The notes beneath the pieces are model-generated. The model ran no database searches. It was not told where the DNA came from and was given only the letters and a program-made list of their open reading frames with translations. Positions 52,856 through 61,254 of a stretch of DNA of 64,000 nt are shown here, one piece after another (the first letter of the stretch is position 1; each line of letters begins with the position of its first letter). The DNA is taken from assembly GCF_015223355.1 (NCBI RefSeq), contig NZ_JADFFK010000003.1, positions 124,001 to 188,000 of the forward strand. Direction: 5' to 3'. The DNA is from Salipiger mangrovisoli (GTDB taxonomy: Bacteria > Pseudomonadota > Alphaproteobacteria > Rhodobacterales > Rhodobacteraceae). A program made the position numbers and the translations under genes.

Positions 52856-53587
52856 TCAAAGCTCGTCGACGGTGCGCGGGAAGACCGACTGGAAGCCCTC
52901 GGCATATCTGCAATCGCGGCCGCCGGCCATGCCACCGGAGTTGCGCTTGAAGTGATTGGCGCGCTGCTGCGCGACGCGGGTGTAATAGTCCCAGAGGTGA
53001 ATCTGGCCCTCGTTGCATTCCATTGCCGTCTTCTTCTTCTCCCACACCGGGGTGATGTCGAGGAACGTGTCGGGTTTCCAGCCCATCTGCTCGGTCTGAT
53101 GCGGCTCGAAGAGGTAGAGCTGCGGCGCGCCAAGAACCTTCTCGCCGGGATTGTGGCCCCAGGCCTGGGCGATCATCCGGCACTCGAGCGCGACCTGAGA
53201 CATGTACATGTGGTCGGTGTTGTAAGGGTCGTATTGAGAATGGCTCATCATGAACTTCGGCTGAACCTTGCGGATCAGGTCCACCAGCTCGTCCTTGTCG
53301 CTCCGGTCGAGTTGCAGCGGGTAGTCGCCCTTGTCGAAGCACACAAGCTCGTGCACGCCGAGCGCCTCGGCGGCCTTCTCGGCCTCGCCGCGGCGGATGG
53401 CCTTGACCTGCTGAAGCGACTTGCCCTCCTTCCACAGGCGGGCACTCTCACCGCGTTCGCCGAAGGAGAGGCAGGCCACGGTCACCCGGTAGCCCAGCTC
53501 GGTGTGCAGCGCGATGGCACCGCCGCAGCGCCAGACGAAGTCGGCGGCATGAGCGGAAATGATGAGCGCGGTCTTCGTCTCGGACAT
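52856..53587 (-). CDS. galB: 4-oxalomesaconate hydratase (PIG-L fold)
   Basis: The ATG at 53587 follows GGAGGAGACATC; 243 residues. The sequence agrees along its length with what I recall of the gallate-pathway hydratase GalB: SAHAADFVWRCGGAIALH (His13 and Asp16 at the zinc site of the PIG-L fold), CLSFGERGESARLW, GAPQLYLFEPHQTEQ and YYTRVAQQR. It hydrates 4-oxalomesaconate to 4-carboxy-4-hydroxy-2-oxoadipate, the substrate of galC. It is the first gene of the leftward unit galB-dioxygenase-galC-galD. Confidence 0.9.
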   Translation of the reverse strand: MSETKTALIISAHAADFVWRCGGAIALHTELGYRVTVACLSFGERGESARLWKEGKSLQQVKAIRRGEAEKAAEALGVHELVCFDKGDYPLQLDRSDKDELVDLIRKVQPKFMMSHSQYDPYNTDHMYMSQVALECRMIAQAWGHNPGEKVLGAPQLYLFEPHQTEQMGWKPDTFLDITPVWEKKKTAMECNEGQIHLWDYYTRVAQQRANHFKRNSGGMAGGRDCRYAEGFQSVFPRTVDEL

Positions 53588-53907
53588 GATGTCTCCTCCG
53601 GGTGTCTTGCCTCGGGCATGTCACGCACCGCCTGTCGCCGGCAATTCAGAAACGCGTCGCACAGGATAAGTTTTGGCTAGAGTTGGTAGTGATCAAAAAG
53701 CATTTGTGCCAAGCATTCGCGATGAGCTGCATGAGGGGGAACACGGGTGCGACGATGCGAGGAACGGTGGAGGGAATTCCGGGACGCTGCTCGGGCGGAC
53801 GCCGCGGTCGGGCCGGGCGACCTGCGGCGGCACAGATATTCCCTGAATAAGAATGGGCTCGCGGATGTGGCGCGCATCTGGCGGCGCGCCAGGTTGCGGG
53901 GCAGGCG
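53588..53907. other. Divergent promoter region between galB and lysR
   Basis: 320 bases without a credible gene. It is AT-richer near 53660-53720, where TTTTG at 53671 and CAAAA at 53694 form separated inverted half-sites; the galB promoter is expected here. The palindrome at 53837-53849 is listed separately. Confidence 0.45.
53837..53849. promoter_or_regulatory. LysR-type T-N11-A palindrome
   Basis: TATTC, spacer CCT, GAATA: a perfect inverted repeat with exactly the T-N11-A form of LysR recognition sites. It is centred 65 bases before the start of the double-HTH LysR gene and is a candidate autoregulatory or divergent control site. Confidence 0.5.
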
Positions 53908-55089
53908 ATGATCTCGCGGAACCTGCGGCATCTGAGGGTCTTCCTCGCCGTGCTCGAGCTGCGGTCGCTGACGCTGGCCTCGGCGCGCATGCGCATCTCG
54001 CAGCCCGCGGTGACGCAGGCGCTTGCCAAGCTCGAGTCCCAGACGCGCGGGCCGCTGTTCGACCGCACCCGGCAGGGCGTCTTCGCGACCGAGCGCGGGC
54101 AATTGCTTGGCGCGCGGGTGACGCGGGCCTTCGGGCGGCTCGACCCGGCGCTGGCGGCGCTTTCGCCGCGGCTTTGCCTGACCGCCTCGAGCTCGCAGCT
54201 CGCAGCGCTCATCGCGGTGGTCGACACCGAGAATTTCACACTGGCGGCGCGCAGCCTCGGGCAGGCGCAGCCCACCGTGCACCGGGCGATCAGCCAGCTG
54301 GAGACCGAGGCCGGTCAGCGGCTGTTCGAACGCCGGCGCAACGGGCTTGTCGCCAGCCGTGCGGCGGAGAGGCTCGCGCAGGCCGCACGGCTGGCCTTTG
54401 CCGAGCTGGGGCAGGCCGAGGCCGACATGGCCGAGATCGATGGCCGCGAGGTGGGGCAGATCGTCATCGGAGCGCTGCCGATGGCCCGTTCGGTGCTGCT
54501 GCCCCAGGCGGTGGCGGAGTTTCGTGCCCAGCGTCCGCATCAGCCGATCCGCATCGTTGACGGGCTCTACGACGATCTGCTCGTCGGGCTGAGGCGCGGC
54601 GCGATCGACCTCATCCTCGGGGCGCTGCGCGACCCTGCGCCGATCGGAGACGTGGTGCAGGAACGGCTGTTCGACGACCAACTGGTCATCGTCGCGCGGC
54701 CGGGGCATCCGCTGGCGCAGGCCGGTCCGCTGAGCGCGGCGACGCTGGCGCAACAAAGCTGGGTCGTCCCGCGCGAGGGCACGCCGTCGCGGGTGCAGTT
54801 CGACGGCTATTTCGCGCGGCTGCCCGAGGGCGGGCCGCGCGGCGTGATCGAAGCGGGATCGATCCTCTTCATGCGCGAGTTGCTGGCGCGCGGCGATTTC
54901 CTCGGGTGCATTTCCGAGGCGCAGGCGGTGGCCGAGATTTCCAACGGAACGCTGCATCGGCTCGAGGTGGATGGCGGCTGGAAAGACCGGCCCATCGGGC
55001 TGACCCTGCGCAGCGGCTGGATGCCGACACAGGCGCAGAGACTGCTGCTCGAGCGGCTGCGCTCGGCGGCCGCCGGGATCGGTCGCTAG
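53908..55089 (+). CDS. LysR-family regulator with two N-terminal HTH domains
   Basis: 393 residues, about 90 longer than usual LysR proteins. The extra length is a second HTH: residues ~6-65 (LRHLRVFLAVLELRSLTLASARMRISQPAVTQALAKLE) and ~96-155 (SQLAALIAVVDTENFTLAARSLGQAQPTVHRAISQLE) are both LysR-type winged helices. A normal effector-binding domain follows. It is divergent from galB and so probably activates the gal-like unit. A tetramer would present up to eight HTH units, which predicts an unusually long or strong binding region. Confidence 0.88.
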   Translation: MISRNLRHLRVFLAVLELRSLTLASARMRISQPAVTQALAKLESQTRGPLFDRTRQGVFATERGQLLGARVTRAFGRLDPALAALSPRLCLTASSSQLAALIAVVDTENFTLAARSLGQAQPTVHRAISQLETEAGQRLFERRRNGLVASRAAERLAQAARLAFAELGQAEADMAEIDGREVGQIVIGALPMARSVLLPQAVAEFRAQRPHQPIRIVDGLYDDLLVGLRRGAIDLILGALRDPAPIGDVVQERLFDDQLVIVARPGHPLAQAGPLSAATLAQQSWVVPREGTPSRVQFDGYFARLPEGGPRGVIEAGSILFMRELLARGDFLGCISEAQAVAEISNGTLHRLEVDGGWKDRPIGLTLRSGWMPTQAQRLLLERLRSAAAGIGR

Positions 55090-55280
55090 GTGCGCCGTCT
55101 CGGAAAGGGGGGCATCCGCTGCGGCATCAGCCTGCGCTCGCCAAGCTCCGGCTCGGAACCTGCAAGGATGAGCGGCACGCATCAGACTGCCCGTGGCACC
55201 GTCGCGGGCCACGATGCGCTCATCCCCCGCCTCGCCGGCGGACGGACCGCGAGCGGGTCCCGGCGCGCCTGGGGCGGTGT

Positions 55281-56036
55281 TCAGCCCAGCAGCGCGCTCA
55301 GCCCGGCATATATCAGGCGCAGCGCCAGCAGGATCAGGATGTTGTCGAGCGCCAGGCGGAAGCGCCGGTCGTCAATGCGGTTGAGGACGAGCCTGCCGGT
55401 CATGGTGCCGAGGAACCCGGCTGCGATCATGGCAAGGATAAAGGCCCACCAATGCGCGAAGGCAAAGCCCAGAAGCCCGAAGGCAATGGTCTTGACCCCG
55501 TGCTGCACGGTCATCAGCGCGGCATGGGTCGCGACGTGCGAATGGCGCGGCAATTGGTGCGACTTGGTGAACGTGGCGACGAAGAGTCCCGTCGCGCCGA
55601 AGAACATGGTCAGGAAACTTGAGACCACGCCCACGAGGGCGGGCCAGTCGCGCAGCCCTCTCGGCGGCTTTGCAAACACCGTGTAGATGACGAAGGCCCC
55701 GATGCCGATCTGCATGATCGCCGGCGGCAGGGTCACCGCGATGGCCCCGCCCGCCGCGGCTCCGATCGCCGATCCCAGGGCGAATGCCGGGAGTGCTGGC
55801 CAGTAGATATGGCGGAAGGTCAGCGCGGCTCGCCCGATGTTCGAGCCGATCTGGATCACCCCGTGGGTCGGGATGAGCGCCGCCGGGGGCACCAAAGTCG
55901 CCATGACCGCCAGCAGGATGCCGCCACCGCCGATGCCGAAGGCCACGGTGATGAAGGAGGCGGCGAAGCTCGTACCGATGAGCAGGGCAAAGACCGCGTC
56001 GGCCATGCCATCGGGCAGCAACAGGGGTGGGATCAT
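55281..56036 (-). CDS. TauE/SafE-family membrane permease
   Basis: From the Met at 56036 the product is 251 residues (a Met at 56078 is an alternative; neither has a strong ribosome binding site). There are seven to eight helices, with FITVAFGIGGGGILLAVMATLVPPAALIPTHGVIQIGSN and FFGATGLFVATFTK, the TauE/SafE pattern. Family members move sulfite, sulfoacetate or organic anions. It converges with the LysR gene, 191 bases away. No sulfur genes lie nearby, so the substrate is open. Confidence 0.83.
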   Translation of the reverse strand: MIPPLLLPDGMADAVFALLIGTSFAASFITVAFGIGGGGILLAVMATLVPPAALIPTHGVIQIGSNIGRAALTFRHIYWPALPAFALGSAIGAAAGGAIAVTLPPAIMQIGIGAFVIYTVFAKPPRGLRDWPALVGVVSSFLTMFFGATGLFVATFTKSHQLPRHSHVATHAALMTVQHGVKTIAFGLLGFAFAHWWAFILAMIAAGFLGTMTGRLVLNRIDDRRFRLALDNILILLALRLIYAGLSALLG

Positions 56037-56229
56037 CGCGGGCTTGCTCTTGAGGGTTGGGGACAGGCTCTCACCCATCGCGGCGGAGGACAAGGGAGGC
56101 GGAACACTTGTCTGGCGCTGGCGGCAGGCGCGCCGACCGTCCCGCCGAAATACGCCAGCGGCAAGGCGCCTGCGGCGCGGCCCGAGCCCCCATGGGGCGT
56201 CGCGTCGGGCCGTCCGGCACATGACGGGT

Positions 56230-57219
56230 TCAGCTGTGATCCGCCGCCCAGACCTCGGGATTGATCATCTCGACCGGCGCGCCGGCAGCATAGGCGTTGA
56301 TGAGCGCGTAGATCTCGCCGAACTGCTTGTCGAGTTCCTCGGCGGTGACGAAGCCCACGTGTGGCGTGGGCATGACGCGTGGATGTGAGAGCAGCGGATC
56401 GGCGGGATCGGTGACCGGCTCGCCGGGGAAGACGTCCAGCGCGGCGCGGCCGATGCGGCCTGCCTCGAGCGCGGCGAGCAGCGCGCCCGGCGCGATGAGC
56501 CCCGCGCGCGACGTGTTCACCAGCACCGCGTTCGGCTGCATCGCCATGAGGTCGCTCGCGGTGATTTCGCCCCGCGTCTCCGGCAGCAGTCGCTTGTGGA
56601 TCGACACCACGTCCGAGCCGGCAAAGAAGGCCTCGCGGCTCTCGGGCACGCTCAGGCCGTCGGCATCGGCGCGCGCCCGGCTGTGTTCGGAGCCCCAGGC
56701 CTGCACGCGCATTCCGAACGCGCGGCCGAAGCCCGCCACGACCGTCGCGATGCCGCCATAGCCGTAGAGGCCCAGCGTCTTGCCCGCCACGTTGCGCCCG
56801 AGCGGCGCGTCACCCTGCCAGGCGCCGGCGCGCGCGGAGGCAATCTGCTCGGGCAGGTGGCGCAGCGCCGCGATGATCAGGCCGAAGGTCAGTTCGGCGG
56901 TCGAGGTGGAGGGGCCGTCCTTGCTCATCTTCGAGCAGAACAGCACGCCGGCGCGGCTCAATGCCTCGGCATCGACATGGGTGTGCTGCCCGCGCATGGC
57001 GATCAGCTTCACGCCTTCCAGCGCCCCGGCAAGCTCGGGAGTGATGGCAGTGCGGTCGCGGAACAGGACCACCGCCTCGGCCCCCTTCAGGCGCGCGGCC
57101 TGCGTGGCCGCATCCGGGGCACGGTCGGTCCAGACGGTGACCTCATGGTCGTTAAGCGAGGCGAAAGAGGGCAGACCGCGCAGGCAATCGTACCAATCGT
57201 CGAGAACATGAACCTTCAC
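56230..57219 (-). CDS. D-isomer-specific 2-hydroxyacid dehydrogenase
   Basis: Start GTG at 57219 with GGAGGG five bases before it; 329 residues. The NAD-binding fold has LGLYGYGGIATVVA (last Gly of GxGxxG replaced by Ala). The catalytic residues appear as Arg in NTSRAGL, Glu in DVFPGEPV and His in PTPHVGF. It reduces a 2-oxo acid or oxidises a D-2-hydroxy acid. It lies 250 bases after tctA on the same strand and may act on the imported tricarboxylate-like compound or on a keto acid from the aromatic routes. Confidence 0.88.
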   Translation of the reverse strand: MKVHVLDDWYDCLRGLPSFASLNDHEVTVWTDRAPDAATQAARLKGAEAVVLFRDRTAITPELAGALEGVKLIAMRGQHTHVDAEALSRAGVLFCSKMSKDGPSTSTAELTFGLIIAALRHLPEQIASARAGAWQGDAPLGRNVAGKTLGLYGYGGIATVVAGFGRAFGMRVQAWGSEHSRARADADGLSVPESREAFFAGSDVVSIHKRLLPETRGEITASDLMAMQPNAVLVNTSRAGLIAPGALLAALEAGRIGRAALDVFPGEPVTDPADPLLSHPRVMPTPHVGFVTAEELDKQFGEIYALINAYAAGAPVEMINPEVWAADHS

Positions 57220-57290
57220 AGCGGCCCTCCTATGAAACCGGGTGCTTGGTGCCGACGTGCCCGGTCGAAGGGCAGGCCGGTGACCGGCGA

Positions 57291-57317
57291 GATGCCCCGG
57301 TCCGAAACCGGGACATC
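57291..57317. terminator. Hairpin between tctA and the dehydrogenase gene
   Basis: CCCGGT, loop CCGAA, ACCGGG, with the stem extended by GATG and CATC across one mismatch. It lies in the 251-base gap downstream of tctA. There is no T-run, so it may be a partial terminator or mRNA-end hairpin for the tctCBA transcript. Confidence 0.45.
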
Positions 57318-57470
57318 CCAGATTGCCGCAGCCCCGCTCCGGGTGAAAGCCTCGACAGGCGTCGGGAGGGGGCACTCTCCCTCCGTCCGAAGACGGGGCC
57401 TGTCTGAGCACGCGCAAGGGTGCCCGCGTGCCCCGCGTCACCGAGGTGCGTGGCCCTTGCCGCGGCGGAA

Positions 57471-58973
57471 TCAGTCCTCCAGCGGCGCGGTCCGGCGGCG
57501 CATGGCGATGCCGAAGGAGAAGAGCAGCATCAACGCGGTGAATCCATAGATCACCAGCGCGATCGGGCTCTGCAGCAGGACGCCGAAGTCTCCGCCCGAG
57601 ATCGACAGCGCCCGGCGCAGGTTGTTCTCCATGTCGGCGCCAAGCAGCAGCCCCAGCACCACCGGCACCAGAGAGATTTCGAACTTGCGCAGCGCGTAGC
57701 CGAGCAGGCCGAAGCCGATCATCACGAAGAGGTCGAAGCTGGAATGGCTGATCGAGTAGATGCCGATGAAGCTGACCATGACGACGATCGGCATCAGCAG
57801 CCACTGCGGCAGCGACAGCAGGCGGGTGAAGATGCCGACCATCGGCACGTTGAGCAGCAGGAGCACGAGGTTGGCGAGGTAAAGCGCCGCGATCAGCCCC
57901 CAGACCAGATCCGGCTGGCGCTCGAACAGCAGCGGGCCGGGCTGGATGTTGAGCGAGACGAGCAGCGCCAGCATCACCGCCGTGGTGCCCGAGCCGGGCA
58001 CGCCAAGCGTCAGCATCGGGATCAGCGCGCCGCCAGAGGCGGCGTTGTTGCCCGCTTCCGGTGCGGCGATGCCGCGCGGATCGCCGGTGCCGAAGGTGCC
58101 CTTCTTGTCGCTGATCTGCTTTTCCGTGCTGTAGGAGACGAAGGCACCAAGAGAGGCGCCGGCCCCCGGCAGCACGCCGCAGACAAAGCCGATCACCGAG
58201 CCGCGCAGCGCCGCGGGGAAGCCCTCGAAGACCTCGCGCAACCGGGGCAGGGCGCGGCCAAGCTTGGCGGGCCCCGCGCCCGAGGTGGCGTGGCTCTCGA
58301 AATACATGATGATCTCGCTGACCGCGAACAGGCCGACGATGGCCACGATCGGGTCGAACCCGTCGTAGAGGTGGTAGGACCCGAAGGTGAAGCGCGCCGT
58401 GCCGGTGGCCGGATCAAGTCCGACGCTGGCCAGAAGCAGGCCGAGCACCGCCGCGAGCAGGGTCTTGAACGGGTTCACCCCGGTGACGCCGCCGATCGTG
58501 GCGAAGGCCATGACATAGAGCGCGAAATAGTCCGCCGGGCCGAAGTGGATCGCCGCCTTGGCGAGCAGCGGGGCGAAGAAGGTGAGGCCCAGCGTGGCCA
58601 GGGTCGCGCCGGTGAACGAGGCCACGGCCGAGATCCCGAGCGCCTTCGCGGCCTGCCCCTTGCGGGCCATCGGGTAGCCGTCGAGCGTGGTCATGATCGC
58701 GGGCTCGTCGCCGGGAATGTTGAGCATGATCGAGCTGATCCGCCCGCCGTACATGCAGCCGTAGTAGATGCACGACAGCATGATCAGCGCCGAGCCGGGC
58801 TCGAGCTTCATGGCGAAGGCGACGGGGATGAGGATCGCCACGCCGTTCACCGGCCCAAGGCCGGGCAGCGCGCCGATCAGCGTGCCGGCGAAGCAGCCGA
58901 AGACCGCGAGCGCGAGGTTGAGCGGCGTCACGGCAACGGCGAAGCCGCCGATGAGGGAGGTCAGGATATCCAT
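57471..58973 (-). CDS. tctA: Tripartite tricarboxylate transporter large membrane subunit (TctA)
   Basis: 500 residues with about 11-12 helices. The signature GALPGLGPVNGVAILIPVAF near the N-terminus and GVLPGAGASLGAFVSYSTEK in the middle form the two conserved TctA repeats. It is the main permease of a TTT system, taking up a carboxylate presented by TctC with the aid of TctB. Nine bases separate it from tctB. Confidence 0.95.
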   Translation of the reverse strand: MDILTSLIGGFAVAVTPLNLALAVFGCFAGTLIGALPGLGPVNGVAILIPVAFAMKLEPGSALIMLSCIYYGCMYGGRISSIMLNIPGDEPAIMTTLDGYPMARKGQAAKALGISAVASFTGATLATLGLTFFAPLLAKAAIHFGPADYFALYVMAFATIGGVTGVNPFKTLLAAVLGLLLASVGLDPATGTARFTFGSYHLYDGFDPIVAIVGLFAVSEIIMYFESHATSGAGPAKLGRALPRLREVFEGFPAALRGSVIGFVCGVLPGAGASLGAFVSYSTEKQISDKKGTFGTGDPRGIAAPEAGNNAASGGALIPMLTLGVPGSGTTAVMLALLVSLNIQPGPLLFERQPDLVWGLIAALYLANLVLLLLNVPMVGIFTRLLSLPQWLLMPIVVMVSFIGIYSISHSSFDLFVMIGFGLLGYALRKFEISLVPVVLGLLLGADMENNLRRALSISGGDFGVLLQSPIALVIYGFTALMLLFSFGIAMRRRTAPLED

Positions 58974-58982
58974 GAGGTCTCG

Positions 58983-59414
58983 TTAGCCGAAGAGCGCGGG
59001 AGCGAAGGGCAAGGGCAGCCCCAGCACCTTGTCGAAGATGACGAAGAGCGACACGCCCACGGCCGCCCCGGTCAGCCCCGCCTTGGCCGGGCCGGCACCG
59101 AAGAGCAGCGCGAGGCAGGCGGTGCCGAGCGTCGTGGAGAGCGGGAAGCCGAGCGGTTCGAGCAGCAGCACATAGCCCGCCAGCACCGCCAGCGTGGCGA
59201 TCTGCCGGGTCAGCGCCGGCCGCGACTGGGCCTTTGGGTTCGGGTCGGGGCGCAGGATCAGCCCGAGGCTGAGGATGGCCGCCAAAGCGGCGACCATCTG
59301 CGGAAAGACGGCGGGGCCCAGGGGATCCCCGAAACCCGCCTCGTAACCGCGTGCGACCCAGAAGGCCGAGACCGAGATCACAAAGACCACGGTCCCGACG
59401 ATGCGGTCGATCAT
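58983..59414 (-). CDS. tctB: Tripartite tricarboxylate transporter small subunit (TctB)
   Basis: From the ATG at 59414 the product is 143 residues with four helices (IVGTVVFVISVSAFWVA, FPQMVAALAAILSLGLIL, TLAVLAGYVLLLEPLGF, GAAVGVSLFVIFDKVLG), the TctB pattern. It overlaps tctC by four bases and pairs with TctA. Confidence 0.9.
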   Translation of the reverse strand: MIDRIVGTVVFVISVSAFWVARGYEAGFGDPLGPAVFPQMVAALAAILSLGLILRPDPNPKAQSRPALTRQIATLAVLAGYVLLLEPLGFPLSTTLGTACLALLFGAGPAKAGLTGAAVGVSLFVIFDKVLGLPLPFAPALFG

Positions 59415-60388
59415 TGGATGACCCCGATGCTGCGCGAGATCTCTTCCATCTGCTTGGCCTGATCGGCGACATAGGCCTCGAATTCCTCGCCGCCGCGCCA
59501 GACGGTGATCAGCCCGTTGCCCTCGGCCGCTTCCTTCCACTCGGGGGTGTCGAAGAGCGATTTCAGCTCGTCCACCCAGGCCTGGTAGTCCTCGTCCGAG
59601 ACGTCGCCGCCGGTGTAGAAGCCGCGCCAGTTGTAGCCGGTCACGTCATAGCCCTGATCCTTGGCGGTGGGGGCGTCGGGGAAGGCCGGGATCGGCTCGT
59701 CCGACAGCGCCGCGAGGATCTTGATGTCGCCCGATTCCACGAAGCCGGCGATCTCGCCGAGGTCGGTCGACACCGCGCCGACCTGGCCGCCGAGCATCTG
59801 CGTCACGGCGGGGCTGCCGCCGTCGAACTGCACCCAGCGGATGGCCTTGTAGTCGTCGCCGGGCATGCCCGCGGCATCGGCCAGCATCAGCAGGCGGATG
59901 TGGTCCCAGCCGCCGGCACCCGACGAGCCCGCCACCGGCACCGAGGTCGGATCGGCCTTCAATGCGTCGAGCAGGTCGCCGATGGTCTCGTATTCGGAAT
60001 CCGCCGGGACGGTGATCACGCCCACATCGGTGCCGAGCATGCCGACCCAGCGCATCACGTCGACGCCGCCCGGATATTTGCCCTGGGCGATCTGCGTGAC
60101 ACCCACGGTCGAGGTGGCGACCAGCAGATCCCCCTCGGAGGCGCGCTTGCCCGCCACGTTGGCGAAGGCCACGGCGCCGACGCCGCCGGGCATGTTGGTG
60201 ACCTGCACCGTGCTCTCCTCGAGCCCCAGTTCGGTCAACAGCCGGCCGACGGTGCGGCAGGTGAAGTCCCAGCCGCCGCCGGGATCGGCGGGTGCGATGC
60301 ATTCCGCGGCGCTGGCGGTGACGGCGCTGATCGCCGTCAGGCCGGTGGCGAGGATCGCCCCGGTGATGAGGCTGCGTGTATAGGACAT
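59411..60388 (-). CDS. tctC: Tripartite tricarboxylate transporter binding protein (TctC)
   Basis: 325 residues with a signal peptide (LITGAILATGLTAISAVTASAAE). Typical TctC features are the start ECIAPADPGGGWDFTCRTVGRLL, where the ligand carboxylate is bound, and NMPGGVGAVAFANVAGK. GGGAGG precedes the ATG. It binds its ligand in the periplasm. The gene is 70 bases after gntR on the same strand. The nearby CoA-transferase and lyase suggest a branched dicarboxylate as ligand; this is inference. Confidence 0.93.
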   Translation of the reverse strand: MSYTRSLITGAILATGLTAISAVTASAAECIAPADPGGGWDFTCRTVGRLLTELGLEESTVQVTNMPGGVGAVAFANVAGKRASEGDLLVATSTVGVTQIAQGKYPGGVDVMRWVGMLGTDVGVITVPADSEYETIGDLLDALKADPTSVPVAGSSGAGGWDHIRLLMLADAAGMPGDDYKAIRWVQFDGGSPAVTQMLGGQVGAVSTDLGEIAGFVESGDIKILAALSDEPIPAFPDAPTAKDQGYDVTGYNWRGFYTGGDVSDEDYQAWVDELKSLFDTPEWKEAAEGNGLITVWRGGEEFEAYVADQAKQMEEISRSIGVIQ

Positions 60389-60458
60389 GGTTCCTCCCTT
60401 TCGTCCTTTGGTCCATCGATGGGCCCGTGTCGCCGGGGTCTCCCGTCCCCGGATCGTC

Positions 60459-61187
60459 TCAAGGTGCGTCGTCGTGGTCTCGCTTGTGATCGACGACTCC
60501 CCGCGTGCCGAGAAACCGGCGCGCGCTTTCTACGGCTGCCAGGATCTGGTCGCGCACCTCGCGGGTGTGCAGCCGGACCTTGCGGGCCGCCTCGTCCGCG
60601 TCGCCGGCGGCGACGAGGTCGAGAATTTCGGTATGTTCCTTCCAGGCGGCATCGCGTTGCGCCGCGTCGCTGGCCAGCAGCCAGCGCAGCCGCAGCGCGC
60701 GCCCCACCACCGCGCGCACCGCGTCGCGCAGAAAGGGATTGCCGGACAGTGCCGCCAGTTCGACATGCACGTCGAGCCCCGAGGCCAACCAGTCCTCGAC
60801 GCGGAAATCGGTGCGGCCGCGGTCTATGGTCGTGCGCAGTGCCGCCAGATCCTCTGGCTTGGCGCGGCGGCAGGCGAGCCGTACGGCGGTGTCTTCCAGC
60901 TCTTCGCGGAATTCGAAGAGGTCGCGGATCTCCTGAAGGTCGATGGGCGCGATCACGTAGCCGCCGCGCGGGTCGCGGTCGACCAGCCCCTCGGCGATCA
61001 GCGACGCCAGCGCCGCGCGGATCGGCGTGCGCGACATGCCGTAGCGGTCTTGCAGGGCGCGTTCCGACACGGGTTCTCCGGGCGCGAAAGCCATCGACAG
61101 GATGTCCCTTCGGATATCCTGCAAGGCACGCTCTGCCTGCGGCAGTGCCGCATTCTCCGCCGTTTCCTCGGTGCTCATGGCCTGCAT
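60459..61187 (-). CDS. GntR-family regulator (FCD subgroup)
   Basis: The ATG at 61187 follows GGGAGG; 242 residues. The winged HTH (SERALQDRYGMSRTPIRAALASLIAEGLVDRDPRGGYVIAP) is followed by an FCD effector domain with metal-ligand-type His residues (DVHVELAALSGNPFL, LHTREV). It is divergent from the lyase/CoA-transferase pair and upstream of tctCBA, with paired operator-like sites in the 67-base gap, so it probably represses both units until the pathway substrate is present. Confidence 0.92.
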   Translation of the reverse strand: MQAMSTEETAENAALPQAERALQDIRRDILSMAFAPGEPVSERALQDRYGMSRTPIRAALASLIAEGLVDRDPRGGYVIAPIDLQEIRDLFEFREELEDTAVRLACRRAKPEDLAALRTTIDRGRTDFRVEDWLASGLDVHVELAALSGNPFLRDAVRAVVGRALRLRWLLASDAAQRDAAWKEHTEILDLVAAGDADEAARKVRLHTREVRDQILAAVESARRFLGTRGVVDHKRDHDDAP

Positions 61188-61204
61188 TGACCCTCCCTGC
61201 GTCC

Positions 61205-61227
61205 GTGGTATACCACCTCGGTAGACC
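61205..61227. promoter_or_regulatory. Paired GntR operators
   Basis: GTGGTATACCAC (61205-61216) is a perfect palindrome containing the TGGTnnACCA pattern common for FCD-type GntR proteins. A second GGTAGACC (61220-61227) follows with centres 13 bases apart. They lie 18 bases from the gntR start and 28 bases before the lyase start. Confidence 0.75.
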
Positions 61228-61254
61228 ACATCAACAGCTTTTGGAGGAGGGCTC

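Noticed and set aside
57420-59462. Rightward open frame of about 680 codons opposite tctA and tctB
   Set aside because: The product is a low-complexity Glu/Arg/His/Gln mixture caused by reverse-reading hydrophobic codons of the transporter genes.
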